Below are positions 1-11,453 of a stretch of 64,000 nucleotides of DNA, piece by piece. Origin of the DNA: Symmetrospora coprosmae (taxonomy: Eukaryota; Basidiomycota; Cystobasidiomycetes; Symmetrosporaceae); NCBI GenBank assembly GCA_008802785.1, contig VUYT01000038.1, positions 1 through 64,000 on the forward strand, written 5' to 3'. Made by a program: the position numbers and the translations under genes. The notes under the pieces were generated by a model. That model had not been told where the DNA came from. It did no database searches and saw only the letters and a list, made by a program, of their open reading frames with translations. Within the stretch, counting starts at the first letter, position 1. Every line of letters begins with the position of its first letter.

Positions 1-3000
1 TTTTTTTTCCTGTTTTTTTGCTCCGTGCTGGTTTCTGTTGTTGTTTTTCGGTTTCTCCTTTTGTTGTTTGTGGGGGTGGGGGGGGGGGGGGGGGGGGGGG
101 CGCGCACCTATCCGCTGGTCGACGTCCTCCGCCTTTCTCGACATAGCCTTCAGCATTGCGTCCGAGCACAGAGCGTAAAAGTCGGCTCCGGTATAGTTGA
201 ACGGGCACAGTTCCGCCACGTGCCGCAAGTCGATGCTGGGATCGAGCTTGAACTTCCGTGTCAGAGCTTCGATGATCTTGAATTGTGCCTCGTGCGTGTC
301 GCTGACGCCGAGATAGAGCATGCGGTCGAATCTAGTAAGGTAGACAATTCAACATAGACACAGCGACGGATCGACATGCGTGCCGTAAAATGGAAACGCA
401 CCGGCCAGGTCGTAGCAGAGCGGGATCGAGCAGATCAGGCCTGTTAGTAGCGCCGATGACGAAGACATCGGCACCAGCAGATCCCTCTGCCATGCCGTCG
501 AGCTCAGCGAGCAACTGCGAGACGATCCTGTCCATCACACCCCCAGAGTCGCCTTGATTGCCTCGCTTGGGTGCGACCGAGTCCAGCTCGTCGAAAAAGA
601 TGACACACGGCTTGGCATCACGGGCTCGCTGAAAGACCCGCCGTACGTTCGCTTCTGACTCTCCGATGTACATGTTCAGAAGTTCGGGCCCTTTCACCGA
701 GAAGAAATTGAGCGAGCACGATGTCGCAACGGCTTTCGCCAGCAGGGTCTTGCCTGTCCCGGGTGGGCCGTATAGAAGTACGCCTGACCGCTTTTTGAGG
801 CCGTCGGCAAAGAGCTCCGGGTGCTCGAGCGGCAGCTGGATAGTGTCGAGTATCTCCGTCTTGACCTTCGCCAGTCCTCCAACATCGTCCCATGTCACGT
901 TCGGTATCTTGGGCGCGCCGATGCTCTCGGAGTAGGACGAGCGTGAGGCATCGAGCGCCTTGTTGAAGTCTGCAGAGAGCAGCGGAATGCCAGCTGCGCG
1001 GCAATCTGCGAGGTCGAGACTGCATTGTGACGGTAGATTCAGCCTACCTGCATCCAACCACGACAGTGAAATGACACTGAAGGAACACCCACCCTGCCAC
1101 GCTCAACCGTTCCGTCGCTGACATCCACGTCCGTGTCGCCAAGTCCACCAGATCTCGAGCGACGAGGGCCGCTGTCTGGACTGCGATCGCTCTCAACGAG
1201 ACATCGGGCGACAAGATTGCTCCACTAAAGATAGTTTGTAGCATGCTCAATCGCTCTGCTTCTCCCGGAGCTTCAATGCTCATCTCCTCCTTGAAGCACC
1301 CAAGCACGCTTATGGGGATCTTGTCGGGGTCGGCAGTGGTGCCAACGATGACCAGAGGGTTCCCAGAGAGCTTCCAGCTGTCTTGTGCAGTCTGCAAGCT
1401 TTGCTGCAGAGTGGCGGAGATGGTAGGCTCCTGGCCAGTTTCAACGGCCTGGCTTTTCCTCGCAAGTCCCTCGATGTGCTTTAGCAGCAGGACACAAGGA
1501 GTGCAGGCCGCGGCACGCTCGACACGCGCAAGAAGGTTGCCTTCCGTCTTGACATCTGTCTCGCCGAGAAGATCGTAGCAGTCGAGCTCGAAAAGATGGT
1601 AGCCGGCGCGCTGAGCGGACCAGCGAGCCAGCGTCGTCTTTCCACTGCCTCGAGCACCCTTCAGCAGGACGCTGAGTGTCAAGTCAAGAGCATTGGACCG
1701 CGGTGTCCGGGCCGCCTGCAGATAGTCTAAAAGCCGAGCCATATTCGTAGGTCTACCAAGCTCGTCAACGAGTCGTACGGGTGCCTGTGGCCCCGCTATG
1801 TAGGGAGAACATGCGCCATCAGCCAGTATTCGCAAAAGGTCGCAGTGATTTGCAGGCGCACATGATCGCAGATATCTTCCGGCATCCGGCACCGCCCTGG
1901 TTTCCAAACCAGTCTGAATCATGCTCGTATTCGCCGGGTCGATAGCAGAGCCAAGATCTCCTGAACCGTCCCCGCCGCTTTCTAGCTGCGATACTTGGAA
2001 GTACGCAGCAGCGGCATGGCCTGTATGCCGTCCGAGGAGCCTAATAGAGCAGAGGCTCAGCCTCATGCTACTGAAAGACGCGATAGTATGGAAGGGTTAA
2101 CCCACTCAAACGGCTCCGCATCCGAATCTCCGCCGGCAGCAGCACTCTCCTGGCCCTCCGGAACGTCTTCGGTGAAACGGGCCAGTGCGTCATCGATGGG
2201 AATGGCGATCAGGTCGCCTTGTTTCAGAATCCGTCTCTTCTCCTGGAAGAACGCCTTCAGACCTTCCAGAAATATTGGCTGGTACCGCTTATGCATGCTG
2301 TGCTCCGAAGCTACTCGTGCGATGGTGACCGCGTCCGCTGTAGGAAAGAACGCCTCTCCTGGCCGCTGTACCGCGAACCGAAGGGAGATGGTCTTTGGCG
2401 ACCCCATGTTATGCAGAGTAATCGGCGAAAGAGCCATCGGTATTGATGTGGAGGCGGGCAGGTGGGACAGAGCTGAGTCGTTGCCGTAGAGGCGGAGGAC
2501 GCGATGGTCAGGAGGGTTATGAGAGCTGGACACTTCTACCTGCGGAGCACCATATGATCCTGTCAGCGTCCTACTCACAAGCGCGCACCCTGATACGCCC
2601 GTTGTGCAGGGGTCACTCACATGATCGCCGCTGATTAAGCCTAGACGGCCCAGATCTGAGGTGCGCACAAAGGCCTGAATGTGGTCATCCTCATCTGATG
2701 GTGGTCGAGGTTGTAGAGTGGCGGCATTGGGCCGTTCTTGCAGGGCCGTGGCTTGTAGTGTCCGGCCACGGTCAGTCGCTCGGCCAGTCTCGTTCCGGCG
2801 TGTGAATCCTGATTCTTCTAAGGCGTTGGCTAGGTCTGAGGTTGATCGGGTTGGCAGACTGTTCGGTATTGGCTCGCCATCCAGGCCATCTAGCAAGGAT
2901 GCTGCCAGAAAGTCCTCCGCCACATCGTAGGAGTAGGACGTCGTGCCTGAGCGCGAGTCCTCCCGCAACGGCTCCTCGAGATAGCCGTTCTGGAGGGAAC

Positions 3001-3727
3001 TGGATGCAGATGCCCCAGATGGCGGCATGACGATCACTTGTGTGCTATCGCGGCTGACAAGTCCCTGCAGGACTGGCTCCATCATGACGATCCTGAAGGC
3101 TGCCGTATGCCGCGCTCGAACGAGCTCTCCCTGTCGGTAGACCCGCTGCCCTTTGCAGCCGTACACGAGCGCGTCAAGGTTGTCCCTGTCTTCTGACCAG
3201 ATGTAGGAGCGCTCGTCCTGCGCCTGCAGGAACACGCCTGTGAGGGGAACGAGCTGCACTGGCGCGACCGTGAGGGCATGACTGGCTGGGACGCCTGGGC
3301 CGAACAAGCTTGGATAGCTCGACCTCAGGTTCGCGCTGAGGGTGACGCTGCCCTGGCACAAGGTATATCGGATACTCAGCTTGCGAGCGCGGTGGTCTCG
3401 TCAAGCTCGCAGTCGAGCGTGCCAGACATGTGATCTGTCGCCGCCGGTGTAACATCCTTCGCTCACCGATGAATCCGCAGCTTTCGCCTTTGACGCTACT
3501 GCAGCCTGATCTCTGGCTGCCCAGCATACGATGCTGCGCAGCGCCTGTGGTCCCTCCGCCGCTCCTTGCTGGCTGCAGCTCAAGCAGACGGCGAGCTTGT
3601 CGGGGCGCTCTTCCTGGAGCTCCGACTGCTCGAGCACGGCATCCCAGAGCTCGGGCGAGAGGGCTGCTTCGATAGCGCTGTCGTGACTGGACGTGTAGAC
3701 AGCCTCCGAGAGAGTCACCCCATCCAT
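1..3727 (-). CDS. PEX6: Peroxisomal biogenesis AAA ATPase Pex6 (3' end outside window)
   Basis: Pex6 partners Pex1 in the peroxisomal membrane exportomer that pulls ubiquitinated Pex5 out for recycling. The start at 3727 opens a first exon joined near 3480/3354 to a long N-terminal region, followed by two AAA modules. D1 (about 1700-1200) has a Walker [12 protein letters not shown] but a degenerate Walker B, with [10 protein letters not shown] where DE would be expected, as is known for Pex6 D1. D2 (about 950-400) is intact: [13 protein letters not shown], Walker [10 protein letters not shown], and sensor and arginine-finger region [18 protein letters not shown]. Introns lie near 2100, 1050 and 400-330. 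The last visible exon ends at 108 at a GTGCGC donor, so the C-terminus lies beyond the left edge. The double AAA layout with one dead D1 site separates it from Cdc48 and Pex1. The identification is strong; exact splice sites are inferred. Confidence 0.92.
78..100. repeat. Homopolymer run of 23 G
   Basis: An unbroken run of G lies inside the last visible PEX6 intron, so it is poly-C in the transcript. The preceding 70 bases are T-rich on the plus strand. Run length is likely variable and error-prone in assembly, and it sits at the contig-side edge of the window. Confidence 0.9.
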
Positions 3728-3994
3728 ACTGCGGCGTTGATGCTTCAGACAGCGCTGTCAGTTGGGCAGAGAGAAGCCGGCTCCGAGCATGCCGGATCCC
3801 CGGCCGCGCGCATTTGCCTTCAAGCTTGTACCTGTGCTCCTAGCTGAAGCGCGAATGCAATGCACAGTCTATGGTTCTAGGGTGTCTAGTGTACATGGAT
3901 TGCTCGTGTGTGGTGGTTACTTCTCAAGGTGGGAGCACGTTACATTTCGATTAGGTTGTCTTGGCCGTACATGTTTTGCTTCGACCAGACGTCC

Positions 3995-5617
3995 TTAGAA
4001 GGTGATGGCAGCCAGGTTCCGCTGCAAGATGGAGTCCTGCACGCTGATCATGACCACCCTGAGCAGGGTAGTATCTATAGCAGTTGTGAACTGGCCTGAA
4101 TGAGCGAACACTCAGCGTCAGCGAGGTCCTCCGCAAACACGGGAGCGGACTGTACGTACAGTACACCTCCTTGCTGGACGACCGATTCAGCTTCATGAAC
4201 CGCTGCTTGAAGTATTCTCGGGCCGCGTTGAAATCCCCATCCGCCCCCTTGTAGTCGGGAAAGTGAGCTGACACAGGACTCGTGAGCAGCTTCTCCTTGA
4301 AGATGTCCATCTTGTTGAGGAAGCTAGCCCAAATGCATTTGCGTCAGCGCCGTAGCGAGTGCCCTTAAGCGAATTCTCCACTCACAGGATCATGGACGTC
4401 CGCACAAACCAGGTCGAGTTGCAGATCGAGTCAAATAGCATGAGCGCTTCTTGCATTTGATTCGAATCTCTGTCCTCAATAAGGCCTTGGTCATAGCCCG
4501 ATATTGCCGCTAGGAACAGCACTGCCGTGACATTCTGGGTGGGCAGAGTCAAAATCAGCGTTTGCACCCTTAGCGCTATGGCATCCATCGGACGCACCTC
4601 AAAGCAGTGGATCCACTTGCGCCGCTCACTCCGCTGTCCGCCGACATCGAACATTCTGTCCGCCGGCAATTATTAGAATAGCCTTCATCGTCAGCGAGAA
4701 GGTCAGCAGTGCCCACCTATATGTCAGGCTTCGATGTGTGAAGATCGTTTCAAAGACCCCCGTGGTCTTGCTGCGCACTCGGAAGATCTACAGGCGATGC
4801 GAATGAGCTCTCCGTAGCGGTCCTGGAGATCAGATAGACGACAATACTTACATCATCGTGTGTTGGCACGTAGCCAGGCTGGAATAGGCGGTCTAGATCA
4901 GAGTAGAAACTGGTCGTGCGAATATCGCGGTCAGCAGGTTATTGGCGTGGCCGCAAGGGGCTAGAATCAACTCACTATAGCATGCTATCCGGTATGCTGA
5001 CGTCCGTTCCGTGCTTCATGACGGCCTGCACCCCTGCATCATCCCAAAGCCGCTTCATGGCGACTCAATATGTATCTGGGTAATTTTGGCGGGGCTCCAG
5101 CAATGGCACCTCTTCGAACAGATATAGGTTGTCCTGCAGAGCGAAGGGAATGTCAGCTCGCGTCTTGGGTGCGACGAAATGGACACTAGCGACTGACTCG
5201 ATTTCCGTCATCGGAGAGCCTGAGCCCGAGCTCCTGCATTGCCTCCAAGCAGACACGCATGCCCTCCCATAGATTGCTGAACACTTGCCGGCGGTAGCCT
5301 TCCGTCTCTTCATCAGTGAAGCCGATCCCGTGTATGACTTTCATTTGCTGCGAATCCGCATGAGGCGGTCAGCCGAATTGTGCATGGGTCGGCAATTGAC
5401 GGCCACCAGCGAGACGCACCTTCAGGACGGTCGTCTTCCCCGACTCGCCTGCGCCCAGCAACAAAATCTTGACCTCCGAGGCGAGGCGCTTCTCCAGCTC
5501 CTTCAGCTCCCTGTCGAGCGCCTTGTTCCGCCGCTCCCTCTCTGCATCCTCGGCGAACTGCGGCGAGCCCGGTCCAACGCCTTCATATGCCTGAGAGGTT
5601 GACCCGCAGTTTCCCAT
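3995..5617 (-). CDS. Heterotrimeric G-protein alpha subunit, with in-frame TGA
   Basis: A GTP-binding switch coupling 7TM receptors to cAMP or MAPK signalling at the plasma membrane. About nine exons. The start at 5617 gives MGNCGS, with the myristoylated Gly2 and palmitoylated Cys expected for the family. Visible in order: P-loop GAGESGKTT, a helical domain, switch [10 protein letters not shown]3 [13 protein letters not shown]4 FLNKMD and G5 FTTAIDT. Introns are 50-80 bases with good consensus. In the helical domain the frame upstream and downstream agrees with the family (QNYPDTY then [13 protein letters not shown]), but the codon between them is TGA (5065-5067). I found no intron that removes it and keeps frame. 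The C-terminus ends NLAAITF rather than the usual CGL-type tail. The family is certain; which Gpa paralogue it is, and whether it makes full-length protein, are open. Confidence 0.9.
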
Positions 5618-6728
5618 GCTTGTCGGCTTCCTGCTGCAGCAGCCTGACGACGCTTCGATAAGCGCAATTTCCTAGCTTTCGATGACGGCGGATGTTTGCT
5701 AAAAGTCACGTTTTCCCCCGAATGTTGTGCAGGAGAGCCCAGACTGGCTAGGGGCGCATATGATGCCTGGTGAAGCTCCAATGCTCTTTCCGGTCGTCGT
5801 CGATAGACGAAAAGATGCTCTGCCCTTCTCTTGACGTTGCTGCTGTCGAGATTGACGATCTAATTGATACAGTCCGAGGGCCTCGGCCCCAACCTCCAGC
5901 TGAACAGGAAGAGCGGCTGAGGCCTTTCTTCCAAGGCTCCACCTCAGTGCGAGGAGCGATGCAAGCGGTATGCAGTGCTTGGCCTCAAGCTGTTGCAGTC
6001 CCCCTTCCTCTGCTGTGGCGGTCGACCCGTTGACAATCGCGTTCGGCAGACGTCGGCAAGAGACGCTCCAACAACGCGGAGGAGTCGCTGCAATGCACAG
6101 GAAGCGGTATCGACGATACTTGAGCGAAGTATAGCGGGAGGTGCACGCCAGATGATGCGCTGGAGGAACCGTGCAGCCGGGATGACGTGCCCTGCTAGCT
6201 GTCAGTCCAAGGCGAATGAATACCGTAGGGCCAGGGAAGTCAGGACAGCCGGCAGCGGGCGCCTGTCGGCCGTGGAGAAGCTGGCATGGTTCCACAAGAC
6301 GGCTTCTGTTGCCCGCGGGGTGCGGTGTGCATTACGTTTCATGGCTTTCTGGGGCACAGGACATCGGGTATCGGGCGGCGCTCGAGGAAGATGAGCCGAG
6401 GCCAGCCAGCTTGAACAAAAGGATACGGTACCGGTAGGTCAGCGAGGATGCCTCAGCTTGTCCATCGATGTCACTTCGCCAGAGCTTGCGCGGATGCTGT
6501 CCCATTGCAGAGGATCGTCGACGTGGTGCATTATCTGCCACCGTTGCAGCAAAAACATCGCGCAGGTCCGGGCGGAGGAGATCAGAGAGGCGCAACGGAC
6601 ACCGAGGCTACATACCCAGGCTCCCAGATTGGAGGACTCGCTTTTCCTTCCGTGACACACGCGCTTCCTACAACAACAGTCAGAAGGACAATAGGCTAAC
6701 TATATCTGCTAGATCACAGTCCCAGCGC
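5618..6728. other. Intergenic region between G-alpha start and TFIIE beta end
   Basis: About 1.1 kb upstream of the G-alpha gene. Open frames of up to 198 codons occur on both strands, but they have Cys/Arg-rich random-like composition, no recognisable domain and no credible splice pattern. I take it as promoter and 5' leader of the G-alpha gene plus the 3' flank of the TFIIE gene. Confidence 0.5.
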
Positions 6729-7969
6729 CTACTTGCCAGGCGGTCGCCTGCCTGCCGCACCCAACGCGCTCGGTTTCGGCTTTGCCACGGGTGCAGGAGT
6801 CGACGAAGCGCTGCCGGGCTTGACGAAATCCTTGCTCAGGTCGATGCCCAGCTCCTTGAGATGCGTGTTTTGCAACTTGATCTTGCGATTTGCACCCTTC
6901 TTGCCCTTTGGTTTCTTGACGTTGGCAGTCGAAGCGGCACTCGGCTCGGCGACGGTCGATGTGGTCCGCATGCCGCCTGGTCAGAATCAGGTCGACGTTA
7001 GCCCGTCGAACGGACGAAGTAGGGGTGAAGGGGCGTGCGGAGTCTCACCTTCTTCCAGCTCGCGAGCGATCGTCAGATGATCCGGTAGCTTGAAGCTGTG
7101 CCACATCGTGTTGAATTCTGTAGGGAAGCGGTGAGCTCCAGCTCTCGTCAGATGTGCCTGCCTGCCTGCTGCCAATCCCTCAGACGCGTAAAACCCACCC
7201 TCATCGACCTTGTACTTTTTCTCTGCCGTTTCCTGCCCGAGCTCATCCCAAAAGACCATCTTGACGTGTCCTTCGCGCTCTGAGCTCCCGCCTGTGCGGA
7301 TCACCATGACCTTGCCCTCCTTCTCGAGCTCCTCAATGGCCTGCTTGGCGTTTGGCCAGGACTCCTGCAGCTTCTTGACGAGCATCCCGCCGCGCGGCGA
7401 GTATCGCCGGAGCAGGGCAAGGAGGTCGGCGTTGCTCTTTAGGAGGTAGTCGGGCTGTGAGACACGGGCGCAAGCTGTCAGAGCACTGCGAGACGCTGGA
7501 GCTGCACATGCACGGAAGCACACCTTGTAGCTGTACAGATCCGTCTTCTCGTCCCACTGCACCTTCTCGTGCGTGCGGAAGGCCGCGAGGAGGTCGGCGT
7601 TGTGCAGCAGGTCTTCGACTTTGGAGTAGATGGCCAGGTCTTCCAGCCGCATAGGCGTGTTTGGGTGCTCCTTGAGGTAGCCAACGGCATAGATGAGCTG
7701 GGTGTGAGAGTGCTGTCCTGTTCCCGTGTCGTAGGGCGTGGAGCCTGTCTGGGAAGTCGGGACTGCACCTCCAGCGCCAGGAGCCGCGCCACCAGCAGCA
7801 GCGACTGCAGTGGACGACACACGCTAGGGGGTGAGTACGATGTTGTGGTTCAAGCATGTGACGCAGCAGTCGCATGCCCACCATTGCTCGGCCGTGGCTT
7901 CTTGTGGTGCTTGTGCGTCCCGCCGGATCCGCCCTCCCTCTTTATCTGATTTGGCGAGCTGGCGCTCAT
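6729..7969 (-). CDS. TFA2: General transcription factor TFIIE beta subunit
   Basis: With TFIIE alpha it recruits and regulates TFIIH at Pol II promoters. The start at 7969 gives MSASSPNQIK, followed by a basic low-complexity head; an intron (about 7880-7830) leads to a Gly/Ala-rich stretch. The TFIIE beta core winged helices follow: HTQLIYAVGYLKEHP, MRLEDLAIYSKVEDLL and FRTHEKVQWDEKTDLYSYK, then PDYLLKSNADLLALLRRYS and GMLVKKLQESWPNA, with the second winged helix ending KVMVIRTGG. The next exons carry FNTMWHSFKLPD and a Lys-rich C-terminal tail containing KKPKGKKGANRKIK, typical of the subunit's basic end. About five exons. The identification rests on the two winged helices in order plus the basic tail. 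Confidence 0.88.
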
Positions 7970-9030
7970 GACGGCCCTCTGTGCGGGGTGGTCACTAGCA
8001 GGATCACACGCATACGAAGGTGCTGGGTGACTCAGTACTAGTTGCAGTCATGAGCTTGTCTAGTATCGTGTACCGCAGAGTGGTGAGAGTCGGGAGCGCG
8101 GCAAGCGAGCAGTTGGCGGCAGCTCAAGGAGCCCTCGATGCCAGAGTGGCCCAGCGAGCTGGCGGCCCATTAACACTACTGTGCCATCAAGCTGTCGCAC
8201 AGGCAGCCTATATAGAAGCACACTCGAGTCTGCTTTGCTCCTGGGGCAGTCAATGTGTTGACCACAGGCCAGTCGCTGGGATTCCTAATGACGACCGCCA
8301 CCAGCTGCAACTCAGAATGCAGGAACAGCGTGTCAGAGCCGAGCACAACCAGCACAAGGGCGCTGACTGCAGCGCTCCACATGTACGTCCTCTGACACTC
8401 CCGTCTGCGCCTCAGCAGCTGATCCGTCTTGAGAGTGATTGCTTGGGCGCTCCTTCCCGATGCGTTCGGTGGGTCCGCAGTTTCGCGAGTACTGTACGAG
8501 TACCCCGCACACCACGCGCGACCAGCTTGCCCAGCTGCAGCAACTTAGAGCGGAGATATGATGACCTTGGAGGATACGTAGCCCAGTAGTGTACCACATC
8601 CTGTACTGTACAGGTCGCAGCTGCGCTTGCTTGCAGGGGCAGCTGTGCACCGGTGAGCTGTGGCCAGCAGCAGTCACCGCAGCGTCACCGTACTAGAGGC
8701 AGCGTCGCTATAGAAACACGATAGCCAAGCCGATGTAAAAAGGTGAGACGTTTGCTAATCAACTGCGCTGGTCGAGGACTTGACTTTTTCGGCTGTGTAT
8801 GGAAGTCAACCAGTCCGGTCGGTCCTGCAGCTGCTGCGCCTGCGCCTGCCTGCGCAGCCTCCGCACGCGGGCGCGGGGGCTTTTGGCGCCGCACCCGCAC
8901 CCGCCTTCTTCTTCGTTCTGCCAAGGACGGCTCGAGCTCGCCTGCAGGATCCTTCCTTTCTCCCTGTCTCTCTTTCCTTTCATATCCCAAGCATTTCTTT
9001 ATACATCACAACACCAAGGCATCTCTCACA
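7970..9030. other. Intergenic region upstream of the lipase-like gene
   Basis: About 1 kb between divergently transcribed genes. The last 100 bases before 9031 are CT-rich (CTTTCTCCCTGTCTCTCTTTCC), a common start-site context in basidiomycetes, and GATGTAAAAAGG near 8733 could act as a TATA-like element. A 68-codon minus-strand frame at 8176-8382 begins with a hydrophobic segment (MWSAAVSALVLVVLG) and might be an exon of a small membrane protein, but I could not extend it by splicing and do not call it. Confidence 0.45.
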
Positions 9031-11453
9031 ATGCACTCCAAGTCTGCCACCGTCGCCGCGCTCGCCTTGGCCGCAGCTGGAGCTCAGGCGCAGCAGTTCT
9101 CTGCCTCGAGCTCGAGCTCGTCCAGCAGCAGCAGCAGCAGCAGCAGCACCAGGAGCAGCACCAGGACGTCGTCGTCGTCGTACAGCGCATCAATCCCTTC
9201 GTCGACTACGCTGTCTCGCGTGGGCCACCCAGGCACTGACTGGACGCAGGTGTACGACCCGTCCGTCGTTCCTTCTGAGAACGCCACGGCAGAGGTGCAC
9301 ACGCGCAACCTGAGTGAGTCGGATCATAGGGAAAACGAGCAAGGCGACAGGTCGAGACTGACCACTCGAGTGACTCCACAGCTCCCGATGGATACTGGCA
9401 CAACCGCTACCAGTGAGTTCTCCCCATCCTCCTATCCCATACTCTGGGACACGCCCTCGAGTTTGGCGATCATCTACGCCTGCATGCATGACGCAACTTT
9501 GACGGAGCAGCGCACTGACCACCTCTCGTTTGACATTGGCATCTGCAGTGGCCTGCTCTCGATGGCTGCGTAAGTCTCATGGCTTGTCGCAGGACCTGTC
9601 TCGCTGCTGCTAGCGCTCTCCTTCATCCCGGGGTGGCCACTTCACACCCCACCCGGGCGAGAGAGTGAAGCTCAGCCCTGTCTCACATTGAAGGTCTTGG
9701 CCGCCCTCGCCTTCCCGACTTGGGCTGATCCCTTTTGCTGCGCTTCATCCCCCATCGGACTCGTATACGCACCTGTAACGTGCACACCATCTTCCCCTAC
9801 CCTCACACAGCTATGGCGACTACAACACGGTGAGTCTCCTTATCGCGTCCTGCAACGCTCGCCCATCCGCAGCAGCTCTGCGCACGTGCCAACCTCCGGG
9901 CGAAAAAGTGTCCGCCACCACACAGAGAGAGAGAGAGCACCGCACTGACACCGACAGCGCCCTTCCCGATCTCACGCGTGCACGCACACAGCTCTGCCCC
10001 ATCCAGACCTTTACCGAGGAGGCAAAGCTCCGCAACTTCCCAGAGTCTGACCGAGAGCCATGGGTCGTCGTCAACACCTTCGGCCCAACAGCAAGCGGTG
10101 CAAATGGCTTCACCGCTATTGTGCCGGAGATGAACAGTGCGTGTTAATCTTGTTCCTGATTGCTATGTCTCTCGTGTTCTGACGTTCCTGTCCACCTCCC
10201 GTCGCCTCCCTCCCTCGTCCGCAGAGGCACTCATCAGTGAGTCTAGCTGCTCAACCCAGCTCCGGCGCCGTCCCTTCCAAGTAGTCTAACACATCTGCTC
10301 GCACTGCAGTCTTCGCCGGTAACTACCAGCTCGAGCAGACGCTCACCGACGAGGTCGTCTCGTGGGACTATCTCGGCCTTGGTGACTACTGCCGAAACTG
10401 CACGGTCAACAAATTTGCCGCCGATGGCTACCTCGAGGCGAAAGCCGAGACCAACGACTGGGCCGCCATTCTCGGCGAGTACTACAACACTGTGAGTGTG
10501 GATGAGAACGTGAGAGTGACATGCGAGCACGGGGTCATGACACTGACAGCGCTATTGCCTCTCGCTCTGCTTCTCTCGTAGGGCCTGTGAGTGCCACTTG
10601 CTATGCACTAGAGTTGCAACCCACACTTGTGCTGATTCCCACCACACACCGCAGCGTCTTCTCCATCGCCGGTCACGGTCTCGGAGGCATGCACTCGCAG
10701 ATTGCGTCGGTCGACCTCAACTCGCAGGGCCACTGCTGGTACTCGCACGCCTATGGCTCGCCCCGAGTCTTCAACCAGGCCGGTGCCGACCGATACAACC
10801 AGGCCTTCAACGGTGAGGCCGGAGAGCGTGGTGTCTTCGGCCAGGACGACTACTCGGAGCACATCCCTGCCGGTCCTAACTACGCTCACGCTGGTACCAG
10901 TGAGTGTCGCTCGCGCACCACCGACCTGTCCTTGCGCACCAACTGACGAGTTGTATTCACTCGCGCTCCCTGTAGCCTTCTACTACTGTGAGTCGTGGAA
11001 GAGCTCGCCAACATCGCGCCTCAATCAGCCGCTGATTTACATCTCCGATCTCAGGGGGTCTCAACTCTACCTCTGGCAATCCGAACTGGCACATCTGCTG
11101 GGATGATGCCGAGGACCCGGAGTGCAAGCCTGGAGCTCAGCCCGAGCCTTGGACTCTGACGCCCGCGCAGGCCAAGTACTATTACTTCTCGACCGTTGGC
11201 GAGTGCGGTGGCCGAACCCGCCCCAACACGACCATCATCAACACGTTCCTCGAGTCGAACGGCGAGATTGTCGAGATTGACAGCGAGTACGCCACCCCGT
11301 CCGGCACCCCCGCTGCGTCCAGCACTTCCTCCGTCCGCCGCCAGTCTCAGCAGGCCGGCGCAACGACCCCTGCCGGCCCGGCCGCTGCTGGTCCGGGCGC
11401 TCCCTCGACCCGATCGTACGCCTACCCGCCGTCGTACTCGTCGTCTCCGTGAG
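9031..11453 (+). CDS. Secreted class 3 lipase-like protein lacking the nucleophile serine
   Basis: Starts MHSKSATVAALALAAAGAQAQ, a clear signal peptide, then a poly-Ser run coded mostly by AGC. About ten exons, some very small (12, 5 and 12 bases at 10225, 10582 and 10976), restore the class 3 lipase plan: HGLLSMAAYGDYNT, WVVVNTFGPTASG, IFAGNYQLEQTLTDEV, NDWAAILGEYYNT, the nucleophile elbow, YSHAYGSPRVFN, then GQDDYSEHIPAGPNYAHAG. In active relatives the elbow reads GHSLGG; here codons 10666-10683 read GHGLGG. Candidate acid (DD) and His (YAH) of the triad remain. The C-terminus has paired Cys and a Ser/Ala/Pro-rich tail to the TGA at 11451. The fold assignment is good. Activity as an esterase is doubtful because of the Ser-to-Gly change; it may be a pseudoenzyme or bind a lipid or surface ligand. 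Confidence 0.8.
9123..9148 (+). repeat. AGC trinucleotide run coding poly-Ser
   Basis: A near-perfect CAG/AGC repeat just after the signal peptide of the lipase-like protein, within a longer Ser-rich stretch using mixed codons. It is a likely length-variable microsatellite in coding sequence. Confidence 0.85.

Noticed and set aside
5699-6295. 198-codon minus-strand frame upstream of G-alpha
   Set aside because: Cys/Arg-rich random-like composition, no motif and no splice support. Kept as intergenic.
8176-8382. 68-codon minus-strand frame with a hydrophobic start
   Set aside because: Could be an exon of a small membrane protein, but no in-phase neighbouring exon was found, so it is not called.
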